Source: Caulobacter sp. X (lineage in GTDB: Bacteria > Pseudomonadota > Alphaproteobacteria > Caulobacterales > Caulobacteraceae). Taken from it: DNA of 64,000 nt. The translations under genes were made by a program, and so were the position numbers. Below the pieces are notes generated by a model. The model was not told the DNA's origin and made no database searches. It worked only from the letters and a program-made list of their open reading frames with translations. Location: contig NZ_PEGF01000002.1 of NCBI RefSeq assembly GCF_002742635.1, positions 1 to 64,000 of the forward strand, in the 5' to 3' direction. This document shows, in pieces, positions 36,835 through 45,333 of this stretch. Positions within the stretch are counted from its first letter, which is position 1; every line of letters begins with the position of its first letter.

Positions 36835-38679
36835 GTGTACGTTCCTCCCGAATCCCCAGAGCTCGATCAGGCGCGCGACGTCCTGCGCCGCACCTTCGGT
36901 CACGCCGATTTCCGCGGCATGCAGGCCGGGGTGGTCAATGAGATCCTGGCCGGACGCAGCGCCATGGCCGTGCTGCCCACGGGCGGCGGCAAGAGCCTCT
37001 GCTACCAGATCCCGTCGCTGATCCGGCCGGGCGTTGGCCTGGTCGTCTCGCCGCTGATCGCCCTGATGGCCGATCAGGTCCAGGGCCTGCGCCAGGCCGG
37101 GGTGGCGGCCGAGCGGCTGGACAGCAACATCTCGCTGGACGAGCGCTCGGACATCTGGCGGCGCATCGACGCCGGCGAGGTCGACCTGCTGTACCTCTCG
37201 CCCGAAGGCTTGATGCAGCCGTGGATGCTGGAGCGCCTGTCGCGCACGCCGCTGGCCCTGGTCGCCGTCGACGAGGCCCACTGCGTCAGCCAGTGGGGCC
37301 ACGACTTCCGGCCCGAATACCGGATGCTGGGGCGGCTGGCCGAGCTCTTCCCCGACGTGCCGCGCCTGGCGGTCACCGCCACCGCCGACGCCCGGACGCG
37401 GGACGACATCCGCGCCGAGCTGCGCCTAGAGGGCGCGGCCGAGTTCGTCGACAGCTTCGCCCGCCCGGAACTCGCCCTTAGCGCCGAGCGCAAGCGCGGC
37501 AAGGGCCACGACCGGGTCGTCGAGCTGGTCTTGGAGCGGCGGGGCCGCTCGGGCGTCGTCTATGCCGGCTCGCGCGACGCCACCGAGAAGTTGGCCGAGA
37601 AACTCAACGCCGAAGGCGTGCCGGCCCTGGCCTATCACGCGGGCCTGGACAAGGCCGTGCGCGCTCGCCGGCTGGAGGACTTCCTCGAGGCCGACGCGGC
37701 GGTGATGGTGGCGACGATCGCGTTCGGCATGGGCGTCGACAAGCCCGACGTCCGCTTCGTGATCCACGCCGACCCGCCGGCCGCCATCGAGGCCTATTGG
37801 CAGGAGGTCGGCCGCGCCGGCCGCGACCGCCAGCCGGCCGAGGGCATCACCCTCTACGGCTCGGCCGACATGGCCTGGGCCGCGCGCCGCATCGAGACCC
37901 GCGAGGCGCCCGACGAGGTCAAGCAGGTCCAGTCCCGCAAGCTCCGCCAGTTCTACGCCATGCTCGAGGGCGTCACCTGCCGCGCGGCGGCGGTGCGGCG
38001 CTATTTCGGCGAGGAGGGCGTGGCCCGTTGCGGGGTCTGCGACATCTGCGTCTCGCCGCCGGCCGCGACCGACGCCACCGAGGCCGCGCAAAAGGCCCTG
38101 TCGGCCGTCCACCGGCTGGGCGGGCGCCTGGGGCGCGGCCGCGTGATCGAGCACCTGCTGGGCAAGACCAAGGACTTCACGCCCAGCGAGGCCCAGCTGC
38201 CGACCTTCGGCATCGGCCGCGAGATGAGCCAGCCGGCCTGGCGCGACCTCTTCGACACCCTGATCTTCGAGGGCCTGCTGCGCGAGGACCCCAACGACGG
38301 CCGGCCGCTGATCGGCCTGGGCGACGTCGAGGGCGTGCGCCAGGTCTATCGCGGCGAGCGACGGGTGGCCTTGCGCCAGATGGTCGACGCGCCCGAGAGC
38401 GGCGGTCGCGCCGGGGGCGCGCGCAAGCGCCGCGAGGGCAAGGCCCTGGCGATCCCGGCCGAGAACCAGGTGCTGTTCGAGGCCCTGCGCGCCTGGCGCA
38501 AGGAGGCGGCGCAGCTGCAGCACGTGCCGCCCTACGTCATCTTCCACGACGCCACCCTGGCCGAGATCGCCGCCGCGCGACCGACCACCCTGGCCGCCCT
38601 CGGCAAGGCCGGCGGCGTGGGTCAGGGCAAGCTCGATCGCTATGGCGAGGCGGTTTTGAAGGTCGTGCGGGAGAACTAA
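36835..38679 (+). CDS. recQ: ATP-dependent DNA helicase RecQ
   Basis: A superfamily 2 helicase of 614 residues from GTG 36835. Motif I is LPTGGGKSLCYQIP, motif II VDEAHCVSQWGHDFRPEY, and motif VI includes EVGRAGRDRQPAEG. The zinc-binding cysteines are VTCRAAAVRRYFGEEGVARCGVCDIC. An RQC-like region follows, and an HRDC domain ends the protein (LFEALRAWRKEAAQLQHVPPYVIFHD). The reading frame extends upstream to 36718 without RecQ-like sequence, and no clear ribosome site marks the start, so the N-terminus is uncertain by up to 40 residues. Confidence 0.92.
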   Translation: MYVPPESPELDQARDVLRRTFGHADFRGMQAGVVNEILAGRSAMAVLPTGGGKSLCYQIPSLIRPGVGLVVSPLIALMADQVQGLRQAGVAAERLDSNISLDERSDIWRRIDAGEVDLLYLSPEGLMQPWMLERLSRTPLALVAVDEAHCVSQWGHDFRPEYRMLGRLAELFPDVPRLAVTATADARTRDDIRAELRLEGAAEFVDSFARPELALSAERKRGKGHDRVVELVLERRGRSGVVYAGSRDATEKLAEKLNAEGVPALAYHAGLDKAVRARRLEDFLEADAAVMVATIAFGMGVDKPDVRFVIHADPPAAIEAYWQEVGRAGRDRQPAEGITLYGSADMAWAARRIETREAPDEVKQVQSRKLRQFYAMLEGVTCRAAAVRRYFGEEGVARCGVCDICVSPPAATDATEAAQKALSAVHRLGGRLGRGRVIEHLLGKTKDFTPSEAQLPTFGIGREMSQPAWRDLFDTLIFEGLLREDPNDGRPLIGLGDVEGVRQVYRGERRVALRQMVDAPESGGRAGGARKRREGKALAIPAENQVLFEALRAWRKEAAQLQHVPPYVIFHDATLAEIAAARPTTLAALGKAGGVGQGKLDRYGEAVLKVVREN

Positions 38680-38724
38680 AGCGGCCGGGACGTGTTAGTG
38701 TGGCTCAAGCCGAGGAGCCTCCCC

Positions 38725-39042
38725 ATGACCGACATCAGCAGCTTCACCCCCGACACCGCGTCCGCCGCCCTGGGCGACGCCGAGAAGATCGCGACCGAAA
38801 AGAGCAAGCGCGCCAAGGAAGCGGTCAGCAAGGCCATGAAGTCCGCGCGCGAGACCGCCGCCGAAGTCGCCGAACAGACCCGCACCTTCGCCGCCGAAAA
38901 GGCCAAGGTCGGCGCGGCCTGGACCCGCGACAAGGCCCAGGTGGCGCACCAGGTCGCTGAAGAGCGTCCGATCGTCGTCGCCCTGAGCGCCTTCGCCATC
39001 GGCCTGGGCGTCGGCTTCCTGATCGCCCGCGCCCGCGACTAA
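38725..39042 (+). CDS. DUF883/ElaB-YqjD-like membrane-anchored protein
   Basis: A 105-residue protein: a long Lys/Ala/Glu-rich amphipathic helix (EKIATEKSKRAKEAVSKAMKSARETAAEVAEQ) followed by a C-terminal membrane anchor (PIVVALSAFAIGLGVGFLIARARD). E. coli YqjD and ElaB have the same layout and bind ribosomes at the inner membrane in stationary phase; a similar role is inferred only. GAGGAGCC precedes ATG 38725. Confidence 0.85.
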   Translation: MTDISSFTPDTASAALGDAEKIATEKSKRAKEAVSKAMKSARETAAEVAEQTRTFAAEKAKVGAAWTRDKAQVAHQVAEERPIVVALSAFAIGLGVGFLIARARD

Positions 39043-39065
39043 GAGATCACGCTCTTACCTTTTGC

Positions 39066-39121
39066 CTTGACGCATTTTTCTTCACGCGAACCGGGACCAC
39101 TTCGCTCGAAAAGTGCTCTCC
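39066..39121. repeat. Dispersed alphaproteobacterial repeat
   Basis: The segment with GACGCATTTTTCTTCACGCG, AACCGGGACCACTTCGCTCG and AAAAGTGCTCT resembles a short repeat I know from many Rhizobiales and Caulobacterales genomes. The CGCATTTTT and AAAAGTGC ends are partly complementary. Confidence 0.6.
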
Positions 39122-39577
39122 CTAGAGGCTAAGGCGCTCGGCGTTCACCCCCGCCGCCCGCAAGGCGGCGAGGCGGGCGAACGCCAGCGTCAGGGCCTTG
39201 CGACGCGCCGGCGCCAGAGGGGTGAGCGGCGCCTCGCGCACGACCGCGCCGCCAAAGCCGTCGGCGACCAACAAGCCCGGCTCGTCGGGCAGGACGCCTT
39301 CCGGGAAATTGGGCGCGACGGCGAAGTAGAAGGCGTCGCAGAACGGCGCGTATTCGCCCCACTTCCGGTCGACCCGGAAGTCTTCCAAGCTCGACTTCAC
39401 CTCGACGATCAGCACGTCGCCCTTGGGTCCTAGCGCCATCAGGTCGGCGCGCCGCCCGTTGGGCAAGGTGACCTCGGCCAGCGGCGCATAGCCCAGATCG
39501 ACGAGCAGCCGCGCCGCCCCGCGCGTGACGGCGAGGGTGGTTTCGGGGCGGCTCTGCAGCTGGATGATGACGTCCAC
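39122..39577 (-). CDS. mmcB: MmcB family DNA repair protein
   Basis: A 151-residue PD-(D/E)XK-like protein. The core is RGAARLLVDLGYAPLAEVTLPNGRRADLMALGPKGDVLIVEVKSSLEDFRVDRKWGEY, in which Asp of RADLMAL and the EVKSS Glu/Lys form a restriction-endonuclease-like site. Family members were named for a mitomycin C response in Caulobacter and belong to the SOS regulon there. It starts ATG 39577. No clear LexA box was identified in the short upstream segment. Confidence 0.9.
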   Translation of the reverse strand: MDVIIQLQSRPETTLAVTRGAARLLVDLGYAPLAEVTLPNGRRADLMALGPKGDVLIVEVKSSLEDFRVDRKWGEYAPFCDAFYFAVAPNFPEGVLPDEPGLLVADGFGGAVVREAPLTPLAPARRKALTLAFARLAALRAAGVNAERLSL

Positions 39578-39656
39578 GCCGCGATCATGTTCCAGCTTTG
39601 TTCGCGGATCAAGAGGGGGCCACCGCGCGGCGGAGCCTTGGGTCGCCCAGAAAAAT

Positions 39657-39666
39657 TATCGCGATA
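39657..39666. promoter_or_regulatory. AT-rich palindrome before the MarR gene
   Basis: TATCGCGATA is a perfect palindrome in an AT-rich segment 45 bases before the MarR-family start. It may be the autoregulatory operator. Confidence 0.4.
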
Positions 39667-39710
39667 TGTTTTATGGCGTCGACACCCTATATGAGGCGTA
39701 GGAGACGTCC

Positions 39711-40190
39711 ATGACCGACACACCCCCGCCCCCCCTCGACGGCCAGCTCTGCTACGCGATCTATTCCGCCGGCATCGCCATTCAGCGGACCTACAAGCCT
39801 CTGCTCGACGCGCTGGGCCTGACCTATCCGCAGTATCTGGTGCTGAACGTGCTGTGGGCCGAGGACGGCCAGTCGGTTGGGCGTCTCGCCGACCAGCTGG
39901 CGCTGGAGTCCAGCACGCTGACGCCGCTGCTCAAGCGCCTCGAGGCGGCGGGCATGGTGCGGCGCGCGCGCAATCCCGACAACGAGCGCCAGGTAATCAT
40001 CACCCTGACCCCCGCCGGGCGCGCCATTCGCGAGAAGGCCGGCTGTCTCGCGGCGGCCTTGCTGGAGACGTCCGGCCATGCGCTCGCGGACCTGAACGAC
40101 CTCAATCGCCAGGTCCGCGACCTGCGCGACGACATCTACCGCGGCATGGGCGGCTGGCGCGTCGGGGCCGAGCGAGCGGACGAGGCCTGA
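39711..40190 (+). CDS. MarR family regulator, OhrR-like
   Basis: A 159-residue winged-helix repressor. LDGQLCYAIYSAGIAIQRTYKPLLDALGLTYPQYLVL is the OhrR pattern, with the peroxide-sensing cysteine at Cys14. LADQLALESSTLTPLLKRLEAAGMVRRARNPDNERQVIITLT is the DNA-binding wing. OhrR proteins sense organic hydroperoxides and repress ohr; no ohr gene lies adjacent, so the target is elsewhere. AGGAGACGTCC provides a strong ribosome site. Confidence 0.9.
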   Translation: MTDTPPPPLDGQLCYAIYSAGIAIQRTYKPLLDALGLTYPQYLVLNVLWAEDGQSVGRLADQLALESSTLTPLLKRLEAAGMVRRARNPDNERQVIITLTPAGRAIREKAGCLAAALLETSGHALADLNDLNRQVRDLRDDIYRGMGGWRVGAERADEA

Positions 40191-40228
40191 TCCTTCGCGA
40201 GCTTGACCGGTCGTGAGCCTGGCCAGCT

Positions 40229-40498
40229 TCAGCCGGCCTTCGGCTCGTAGACAACGCGGCACTCGCCGTCGATCGTCGTATAGCGATGGCTGGCCGCGTC
40301 CACGAACGAGACGCGGCCTTCGTCGTACTCGACCTTGCCGGTAGACCGGCCCTTGAAGGTCTCGGTTCCGTAGCTCCAGCAGACGATGTCGGCCGGGCGA
40401 TCGGTCCAGGTCGCGTCGTTACGGGCGCGCTTGCTGTCGGTGCAGCCGGCGGCGGCGAGGGCGCCGGCGAGGGCGAGGAAGGTCAGGGCGGTTCTCAT
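40229..40498 (-). CDS. Small putative lipoprotein
   Basis: An 89-residue protein with a lipoprotein signal (MRTALTFLALAGALAAAGC), the lipobox LAAAGC placing the lipidated Cys at residue 19. The mature part, WTDRPADIVCWSYGTETFKGRSTGKVEYDEGRVSFVDAASHRYTTIDGECRVVYEP, has two cysteines likely to form a disulfide. I recognise no characterised family. It is transcribed in the same direction as the lipocalin gene and lies 49 bases downstream of it. Confidence 0.8.
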   Translation of the reverse strand: MRTALTFLALAGALAAAGCTDSKRARNDATWTDRPADIVCWSYGTETFKGRSTGKVEYDEGRVSFVDAASHRYTTIDGECRVVYEPKAG

Positions 40499-40547
40499 GG
40501 CGCCACTCTTCCACGGCGTTCGTCGCGCCGGAAGCCCTGGCCTTGGG

Positions 40548-41087
40548 TCAGCCCCAGGGCCCCGGCTGCTTGGTCTGTCGCAGCATGCCGACGTCGTAGC
40601 CCAGGGCCTTGGCTCGCGCGGTCAGCGCCTCGCGGTCGGCCGGGGTGGGGACGCGGCGCGACAGCAGCCAGAGATACTTCCCCGAGCCTTCGCCGACGAT
40701 CGCCCAGCTGTAGTCGTCGGCCCGGTCCAGCACCCAGTAGTCGCCGAAGAAGGGGCCGAAGAAGCTGACCTTCAGCTTGGCGTTGGTGGTGGCGTCGACG
40801 ATCTTGGCCTTGCCCTCGGCCGTCTTGATCGGTCCGTCGAGCGCGCCCTGGCGGCAGGTGTTCAGAACGCGGATCAGGCCGTCGGTGCGCTTGGAATATT
40901 CGGCGGTGACGCCCTCGCAGCCCTTCTCGAAGCGCATGTCGTAGCGGGCGACCTCGTACCATTTGCCCAGATAGCGATCGAGCTCGACCGCCTTGGCCGG
41001 CTGGGGCGGGTTCGGATTGCCGCTGGGGCCGGAGACGCAGGCGCTCAGGGACAGGACGAGCGGCAGGGCGAGCAGGGCGGCGCGCAT
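40548..41087 (-). CDS. blc: Outer-membrane lipocalin Blc-like
   Basis: A 179-residue lipoprotein lipocalin. The signal ends in a lipobox (VLSLSACVSG, Cys17). The lipocalin signature is LDRYLGKWYEVARYD (GxW), followed by EGVTAEYSKRTDGLIRVLNTC and DYWVLDRADDYSWAIVGEGSGKYLWLLSR, which match bacterial lipocalins. These bind lipids and are often induced by envelope stress. ATG 41087 has CGGAGA upstream. The small lipoprotein gene follows. Confidence 0.93.
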   Translation of the reverse strand: MRAALLALPLVLSLSACVSGPSGNPNPPQPAKAVELDRYLGKWYEVARYDMRFEKGCEGVTAEYSKRTDGLIRVLNTCRQGALDGPIKTAEGKAKIVDATTNAKLKVSFFGPFFGDYWVLDRADDYSWAIVGEGSGKYLWLLSRRVPTPADREALTARAKALGYDVGMLRQTKQPGPWG

Positions 41088-41171
41088 GGAATCTCCGGGC
41101 TGGGGCGCCCTTGAAGGCGGGCGCTCTGACGATACGCCCTCGCACGCTTGGCGGATGGGCGCGAAGCCCCA

Positions 41172-41208
41172 AAACGACGACCGCCCCGCCGGGGTTCCGA
41201 CGGGGCGG
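41172..41208 (-). terminator. Terminator of the diiron protein gene
   Basis: On the minus strand CCGCCCCG and CGGGGCGG form a stem with loop, followed by TCGTCGTTTT. It lies about 30 bases after the stop at 41237. Confidence 0.7.
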
Positions 41209-41236
41209 CGCTGCGCCGGCGGGGTGGTGGGAAACC

Positions 41237-42364
41237 CTACTCGGCGGCGATGCTGACCGCCGCCACCGGGCGGTCCTTGAAGTTGATGGCTTGCAGGTAG
41301 CGGATGCCTTCCTCGGCGATGTCGTCGCCGACCATCCGCTCGCCCTCGCGCTTCAGTTCGTCGAGATCGACGTACATGGCGTAGAAGGCCCGCGTGCGGT
41401 CGGTGATGATGCCCGCGTTCAGCAGCGTCTTGACCAGCACCCGGAAGATGTTGGTCTGCTCCTTCATGTTCTCCCGACGCACGTCGTCGGTCATGATCTT
41501 CCCGTACTCCTCGACCACCTTGTCGGGGTCCAGGCCGAACTCGGCGTAGAGATCCAGCTGCTGGTGCGGTGAGACCAGGTTGAACAGCAGGGTCTGGAAG
41601 CAGTGCGCCGCCCAGTCCTCGATGATCGCGTGCTCCTCGGCGCTGAGCTTGGGCACCGTGCGGTCGGCCCAGATCTTCCCGAACTTGTGGTGGAAGGCCT
41701 CGTCGGTCATCACCAGTTGCAGCAGCTTCTTGCCGACCGGATCGTTGATCGTGTTGAAGAAGGTGGCGAAGGCGCCCATGGCCAGGCCCTCGACCAGCAT
41801 CTGCATGCCGATGATCTTCTTGTAGACCTCGGGCGCGCCGATGATCTCGACCAGCAGGCTCTTCAGGGCCGGGCCGCACTCGACCGGCTTGCCCCAACGA
41901 GCCTTGATGTACTTGGCGAAGGCCGTGACGTGGCGGGCCTCTTCGCGGGTCTGGTTGGCGGCGTATTCCTGCGCGCCCTGGTCCCGCAGCACGTGGCACA
42001 GGCTGGCCGACAGGTTCAGCGCGCCCTGCTCGCCGTGCAGGATCGACGAGAAGTTCCGCAGCACCGACTGGTTGATGAAGCGGATGCGCTGCTTCGGATC
42101 GGACAGATGGTTGGAGACGTAGTCGGTCGACAGGGCGATGACCATGTCCTCGGGAACCAGCGCCTGGTTCTCCATGTCGAACGGCTCGTCGAAATCGATA
42201 TAGGCCTTGTCCAGCGGGTCCCAGAAGTGGTCGTGGGTCGCGGAGATGATCTTGTCGAACGCGGTCGAGCGGTTGTTGTACCGGTCGAGTTCGAGCATCG
42301 CCTCGAAGTCGTCCGGCGCCACCGCGTCATACATGGCGTCCTTGGTGATGTTCTTGTCCGTCAT
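41237..42364 (-). CDS. Ferritin-like diiron-carboxylate protein
   Basis: A 375-residue helical protein. Metal-ligand motifs are TREEARHVTAFAKY (ExxH) and MTDEAFHHKFGKIWADRTV (second ExxH-type), with further glutamates in QMLVEGLAMGAF. The pattern resembles AurF-like N-oxygenases and other diiron monooxygenases; substrate unknown. ATG 42364 has AGGGAG upstream. Its promoter region, shared with the sirtuin gene, holds a FixK/FNR-type box, suggesting regulation by oxygen. Confidence 0.85.
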   Translation of the reverse strand: MTDKNITKDAMYDAVAPDDFEAMLELDRYNNRSTAFDKIISATHDHFWDPLDKAYIDFDEPFDMENQALVPEDMVIALSTDYVSNHLSDPKQRIRFINQSVLRNFSSILHGEQGALNLSASLCHVLRDQGAQEYAANQTREEARHVTAFAKYIKARWGKPVECGPALKSLLVEIIGAPEVYKKIIGMQMLVEGLAMGAFATFFNTINDPVGKKLLQLVMTDEAFHHKFGKIWADRTVPKLSAEEHAIIEDWAAHCFQTLLFNLVSPHQQLDLYAEFGLDPDKVVEEYGKIMTDDVRRENMKEQTNIFRVLVKTLLNAGIITDRTRAFYAMYVDLDELKREGERMVGDDIAEEGIRYLQAINFKDRPVAAVSIAAE

Positions 42365-42468
42365 GGCGTGGCTCCCTAATCGCCCCGTGTCATGGCTTTG
42401 AGCGACATGGCTTTGACGGGCCCGTCTTGCGCGGGCCTTCGTCGATCTGAACACTGTCAACTCAACGC

Positions 42469-42482
42469 TTGACGCGGGTCAA
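42469..42482. promoter_or_regulatory. FixK/FNR-type box
   Basis: TTGACGCGGGTCAA fits the TTGAY-N4-RTCAA consensus perfectly. It is 105 bases from the start of the diiron gene on one side and 49 bases from the sirtuin start on the other. Confidence 0.65.
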
Positions 42483-42530
42483 ATGAAAAATGACGGAGGC
42501 GTCAGGTTTGTTGACCAAGAGGGACCGGGG

Positions 42531-43235
42531 ATGAAGATCTTCGTGCTGACCGGAGCGGGCGTCTCCGCCGAGAGCGGCCTGGGCACCTTCCGCGACAAGG
42601 ACGGGGTCTGGACGAAGTACGACCTGCGCGAGGTCGCCACGCCCGAGGGCTTCGCGCGCGATCCGGCCCTGGTGCGCGCCTTCTACAACGCCCGCCGCGC
42701 CAATCTGGCCGAGGCTTCGCCCAACGCCGCGCACGCGGCCCTGGCGCGGCTGGAGGCCGAGCTGGCGGCGCGCGGCGGCGAGCTCTTCCTCTGCACCCAG
42801 AACGTCGACGACCTGCACGAGAAGGCGGGCTCTCGGCGCGTGGTCCACATGCATGGCGAGCTGGCCGTCACCCGCTGCGACCACTGCCAGGCGCTGAAGC
42901 CCGACATGACGCCCCTGACCGCCGAGGCCGTCTGCGAGGCCTGCGGGCGGGCGGACGGCGCGCGGCCCCACGTCGTCTGGTTCGGCGAGATGCCACTGTT
43001 CCTGGACGAGATCGACGAGGCCCTGTCGCGCGCCGACCTCTTCGTCTCGATCGGCACCTCGGGCGCGGTCTATCCCGCCGCCGGCTTCGTGGCCGAGGCG
43101 CGGGCGATGGGCGTGGCGACCTGCGAGATCAATCTGGAGCCCTCCGCCAACGCCTACATGTTCGACGAGAAGCTCTATGGCCCGGCCAGCGAGCTCGTGC
43201 CGACCTGGGGCGAGCGGGTGCTCAAGGCGCTTTAG
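42531..43235 (+). CDS. cobB: NAD-dependent protein deacylase (sirtuin, CobB-like)
   Basis: A 234-residue Sir2-family enzyme. Motifs in order: FVLTGAGVSAESGLGTFR (NAD site), AFYNARR with the Tyr-x-x-Arg of class III desuccinylases, TQNVDDLHEKAG, catalytic His in VVHMHGEL, zinc cysteines CDHCQ and CEACG, and IGTSGAVYPAAGF. It removes acyl groups from lysines using NAD. ATG 42531 has GAGGGACCGGGG upstream; an upstream in-frame ATG at 42483 is possible but less likely. The stop overlaps that of the convergent methyltransferase gene. Confidence 0.94.
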   Translation: MKIFVLTGAGVSAESGLGTFRDKDGVWTKYDLREVATPEGFARDPALVRAFYNARRANLAEASPNAAHAALARLEAELAARGGELFLCTQNVDDLHEKAGSRRVVHMHGELAVTRCDHCQALKPDMTPLTAEAVCEACGRADGARPHVVWFGEMPLFLDEIDEALSRADLFVSIGTSGAVYPAAGFVAEARAMGVATCEINLEPSANAYMFDEKLYGPASELVPTWGERVLKAL

Positions 43236-43855
43236 GCGACCCGCGCCACGCCCTGTTCGCACCAGCCCATCGGGCGCGGGGCCTTGTCGAAGTAGAACCG
43301 CCGGCCCTCGTGAACCTGGAAGCCAGCCGCCTCGACCGTCGCCGTCACCGGTCGCGTCAGATGGCAGCCGCCCGCCAGCCGCTTCCACAACGGCTCGATG
43401 CGCCTTTGCCAGCGCGACACGCCGGCGTCGGGCGACAGGCCGTGCTCGCAGAACAGGAAGGTCCCGCCCGGCTTCAGCACCCGCCGCGTCTCGGCCAGCA
43501 CGGCCGCCGGCGAGCGCACCGAGCAGAGGGTGAAGGTGCACAGCACCGTGTCGAACCGCGCGTCGGCGAAGGGCAGGGCCTCGGCCTCGCCCGCCAGGAT
43601 CTCGATCTTGAGTCCGTCGGGACGCGGGGCGTTCTCGGCGAGGGTCCGTAACTCGGGCGAAGGATCGACGCCGGTGACGCGGGTGGCGCGCGCGGGATCG
43701 TAGAAGGCCAGGTTCAGGCCGCCGCCGATTCCCAGCTCCAGCACCTCGCCCGCCGCGCGGGGCGCGAGTTCCGCCCGTCGCTCGCGGAAGGCCGGCGCAC
43801 CGCAGGCGCAGCACAGCAGCTTCGGCAGGATGTAACGCTCGTACCAGGACGCCAT
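43232..43855 (-). CDS. Class I SAM-dependent methyltransferase (METTL7-like)
   Basis: A 207-residue enzyme. The SAM site is VLELGIGGGLNLAFYD with the acidic GVDPSPELR strand after it; EALPFADARFDTVLCTFTLCSVRSP and LKPGGTFLFCEHGL follow. The opening MASWYERYILPKLLCCACG is typical of this group, which resembles METTL7 and ubiquinone/menaquinone methyltransferases. The acceptor substrate is unknown. Confidence 0.9.
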   Translation of the reverse strand: MASWYERYILPKLLCCACGAPAFRERRAELAPRAAGEVLELGIGGGLNLAFYDPARATRVTGVDPSPELRTLAENAPRPDGLKIEILAGEAEALPFADARFDTVLCTFTLCSVRSPAAVLAETRRVLKPGGTFLFCEHGLSPDAGVSRWQRRIEPLWKRLAGGCHLTRPVTATVEAAGFQVHEGRRFYFDKAPRPMGWCEQGVARVA

Positions 43856-43977
43856 GGCGGTTGTCCTCCCCGCGCCCAGCAGAGCGTCGCGGCGAGCGCG
43901 GGGTCAAGCCGCGCTCCTGACAGATCTGGCAGCAATCAGGTTTATTCGGAAACGATCAGCCGCGCTGGAGACGCCCC

Positions 43978-44460
43978 ATGCCCAAAGCCCTGAAGCCGCC
44001 CGCCGAGGAAGCCGAGGGATCCTGCGCCTGTGGCGGCGTTCGCCTGGCGATCGGCGTGCCGGCGCGGTGGGCGTTCCACGATCACTCGGCCGCCAGCCGC
44101 CGGGCCCAGAGCTGCGCCTATGTCACCTATGTCGCCAGCTACCGCAGCCGCTTCCGCTGGCTAGAGGGCGAGGACCTGATCACGCGCCATGAGCACGAGG
44201 GGACCACGCGCGGCTTCTGCGCCCGGTGCGGGACGCCGCTGTTCATGACCCGCCAGCGCGCGCCGACCATGATCAACCTGCCCCGCGCCCTGTTCGCGAC
44301 CCGCACCGGCCGCGAGCCGCGCTACCACACCCACCTCGACGAGGCGCCGGACTGGGCCTATGGCGGCGGCAAGCTGGTCCCGCTGAAGGGCTATCCCGGC
44401 GTGATGTGGGAACGGCCTAAGGCCAAGCCCAGGCGCAAGCCGATCGACGACTTTCTGTAA
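43978..44460 (+). CDS. GFA family zinc-binding protein
   Basis: A 160-residue Gfa/CENP-V-fold protein. Zinc cysteines are in GSCACGGVRL and RGFCARCGTPLFM. Family members include glutathione-dependent formaldehyde-activating enzyme, but most, as probably here, have unassigned function. The DPxxW-like C-terminus (HLDEAPDWAYGGG) fits the family. It immediately precedes the AT-richer orphan gene at 44502. Confidence 0.9.
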   Translation: MPKALKPPAEEAEGSCACGGVRLAIGVPARWAFHDHSAASRRAQSCAYVTYVASYRSRFRWLEGEDLITRHEHEGTTRGFCARCGTPLFMTRQRAPTMINLPRALFATRTGREPRYHTHLDEAPDWAYGGGKLVPLKGYPGVMWERPKAKPRRKPIDDFL

Positions 44461-44501
44461 GAAGATGAGATCGCTTTCGAGATAATCTTTGGAAACTACC
44501 G

Positions 44502-45326
44502 ATGTACTGGATCAAGGACCATGTGGAACGTGTTCGAGGGTTGGTCCAAAACGGCACCGAAGCCTCTTTAACCTACGCCGCTTTGGAATGCCGATTGGCC
44601 TTGGAGCGGGTCTGTTACGACAGGCTCAGGGTGTCGCATGCATATATTTCCCCAGAGGATATTGGCCGATGGCAGCCACGGGACGTTGTTAATAGGCTCA
44701 TCCAGGATGTGGATCCGCATGTCGCTTCCAGCTTTACGATCTCGATAGCTAAGACGCCGGCAGGAAGCGTGCCGGAGGAAGACGAAGAGTATGTGGAAAT
44801 AGGCCGACAGGCCGGCTTCGATGCGAAGAGGCTTGGCCGCATCTGGAATGCGTTAAGTAACTTTCTTCACGTTCAAATGCCGAAGGTCGGGGACGTGGAG
44901 GTGAAGCCGTTTGGGGGTCGCGAAAAGCTAAAGCGAAAAATCGATGAGGCCCTGGAAATACTGGAGGAAATCCAGTTAGGAACACTAATTTCAAGTGGGA
45001 TGGGCGAGGTAGTCAAATTTACTTGCGGCTGTGGCGCAGAAAATAAGCGACGAGCCTGCCTCTTAAAGGAGGGGCAGACGGTCAGTTGCATAAATCCAAA
45101 ATGTAGAGAGAAGTGGGCTGTGCATTTGGAAGGCGATGCGATCGGCTTCCAAAGAAAATCAATAGCATTGGTGTGCCTGTCATGTCGGGCTGAGAGTAAA
45201 TTTTCCGAAGATTGGATTCTAGATATTAGATCCAATCAGCAATTCCAGCTTGATTGCGAGTGCGGTGCGTCAACTAGATTTGCATGGCGTTTGATGCATT
45301 TTGTGCCTGCCGAAGGCGGCTCTTGA
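44502..45326 (+). CDS. Orphan protein with helical N-terminus and zinc-ribbon-like cysteines
   Basis: A 274-residue protein in visibly AT-richer DNA. The N-terminal region (ASLTYAALECRLALERVCYDRLR, then GRWQPRDVVNRLIQDVDP) is helical. The C-terminal third carries paired cysteines: FTCGCGAENKRRAC, SCINPKCREKW, LVCLSCRAESKF and LDCECGASTRF, suggesting two zinc ribbons. I do not recognise the family. It is inserted between a GFA gene and a SWIM gene, ending 7 bases before the latter's stop. The different codon use indicates recent acquisition; a nucleic-acid-binding or defence role is only a guess. Confidence 0.8.
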   Translation: MYWIKDHVERVRGLVQNGTEASLTYAALECRLALERVCYDRLRVSHAYISPEDIGRWQPRDVVNRLIQDVDPHVASSFTISIAKTPAGSVPEEDEEYVEIGRQAGFDAKRLGRIWNALSNFLHVQMPKVGDVEVKPFGGREKLKRKIDEALEILEEIQLGTLISSGMGEVVKFTCGCGAENKRRACLLKEGQTVSCINPKCREKWAVHLEGDAIGFQRKSIALVCLSCRAESKFSEDWILDIRSNQQFQLDCECGASTRFAWRLMHFVPAEGGS

Positions 45327-45333
45327 ATCTGGA

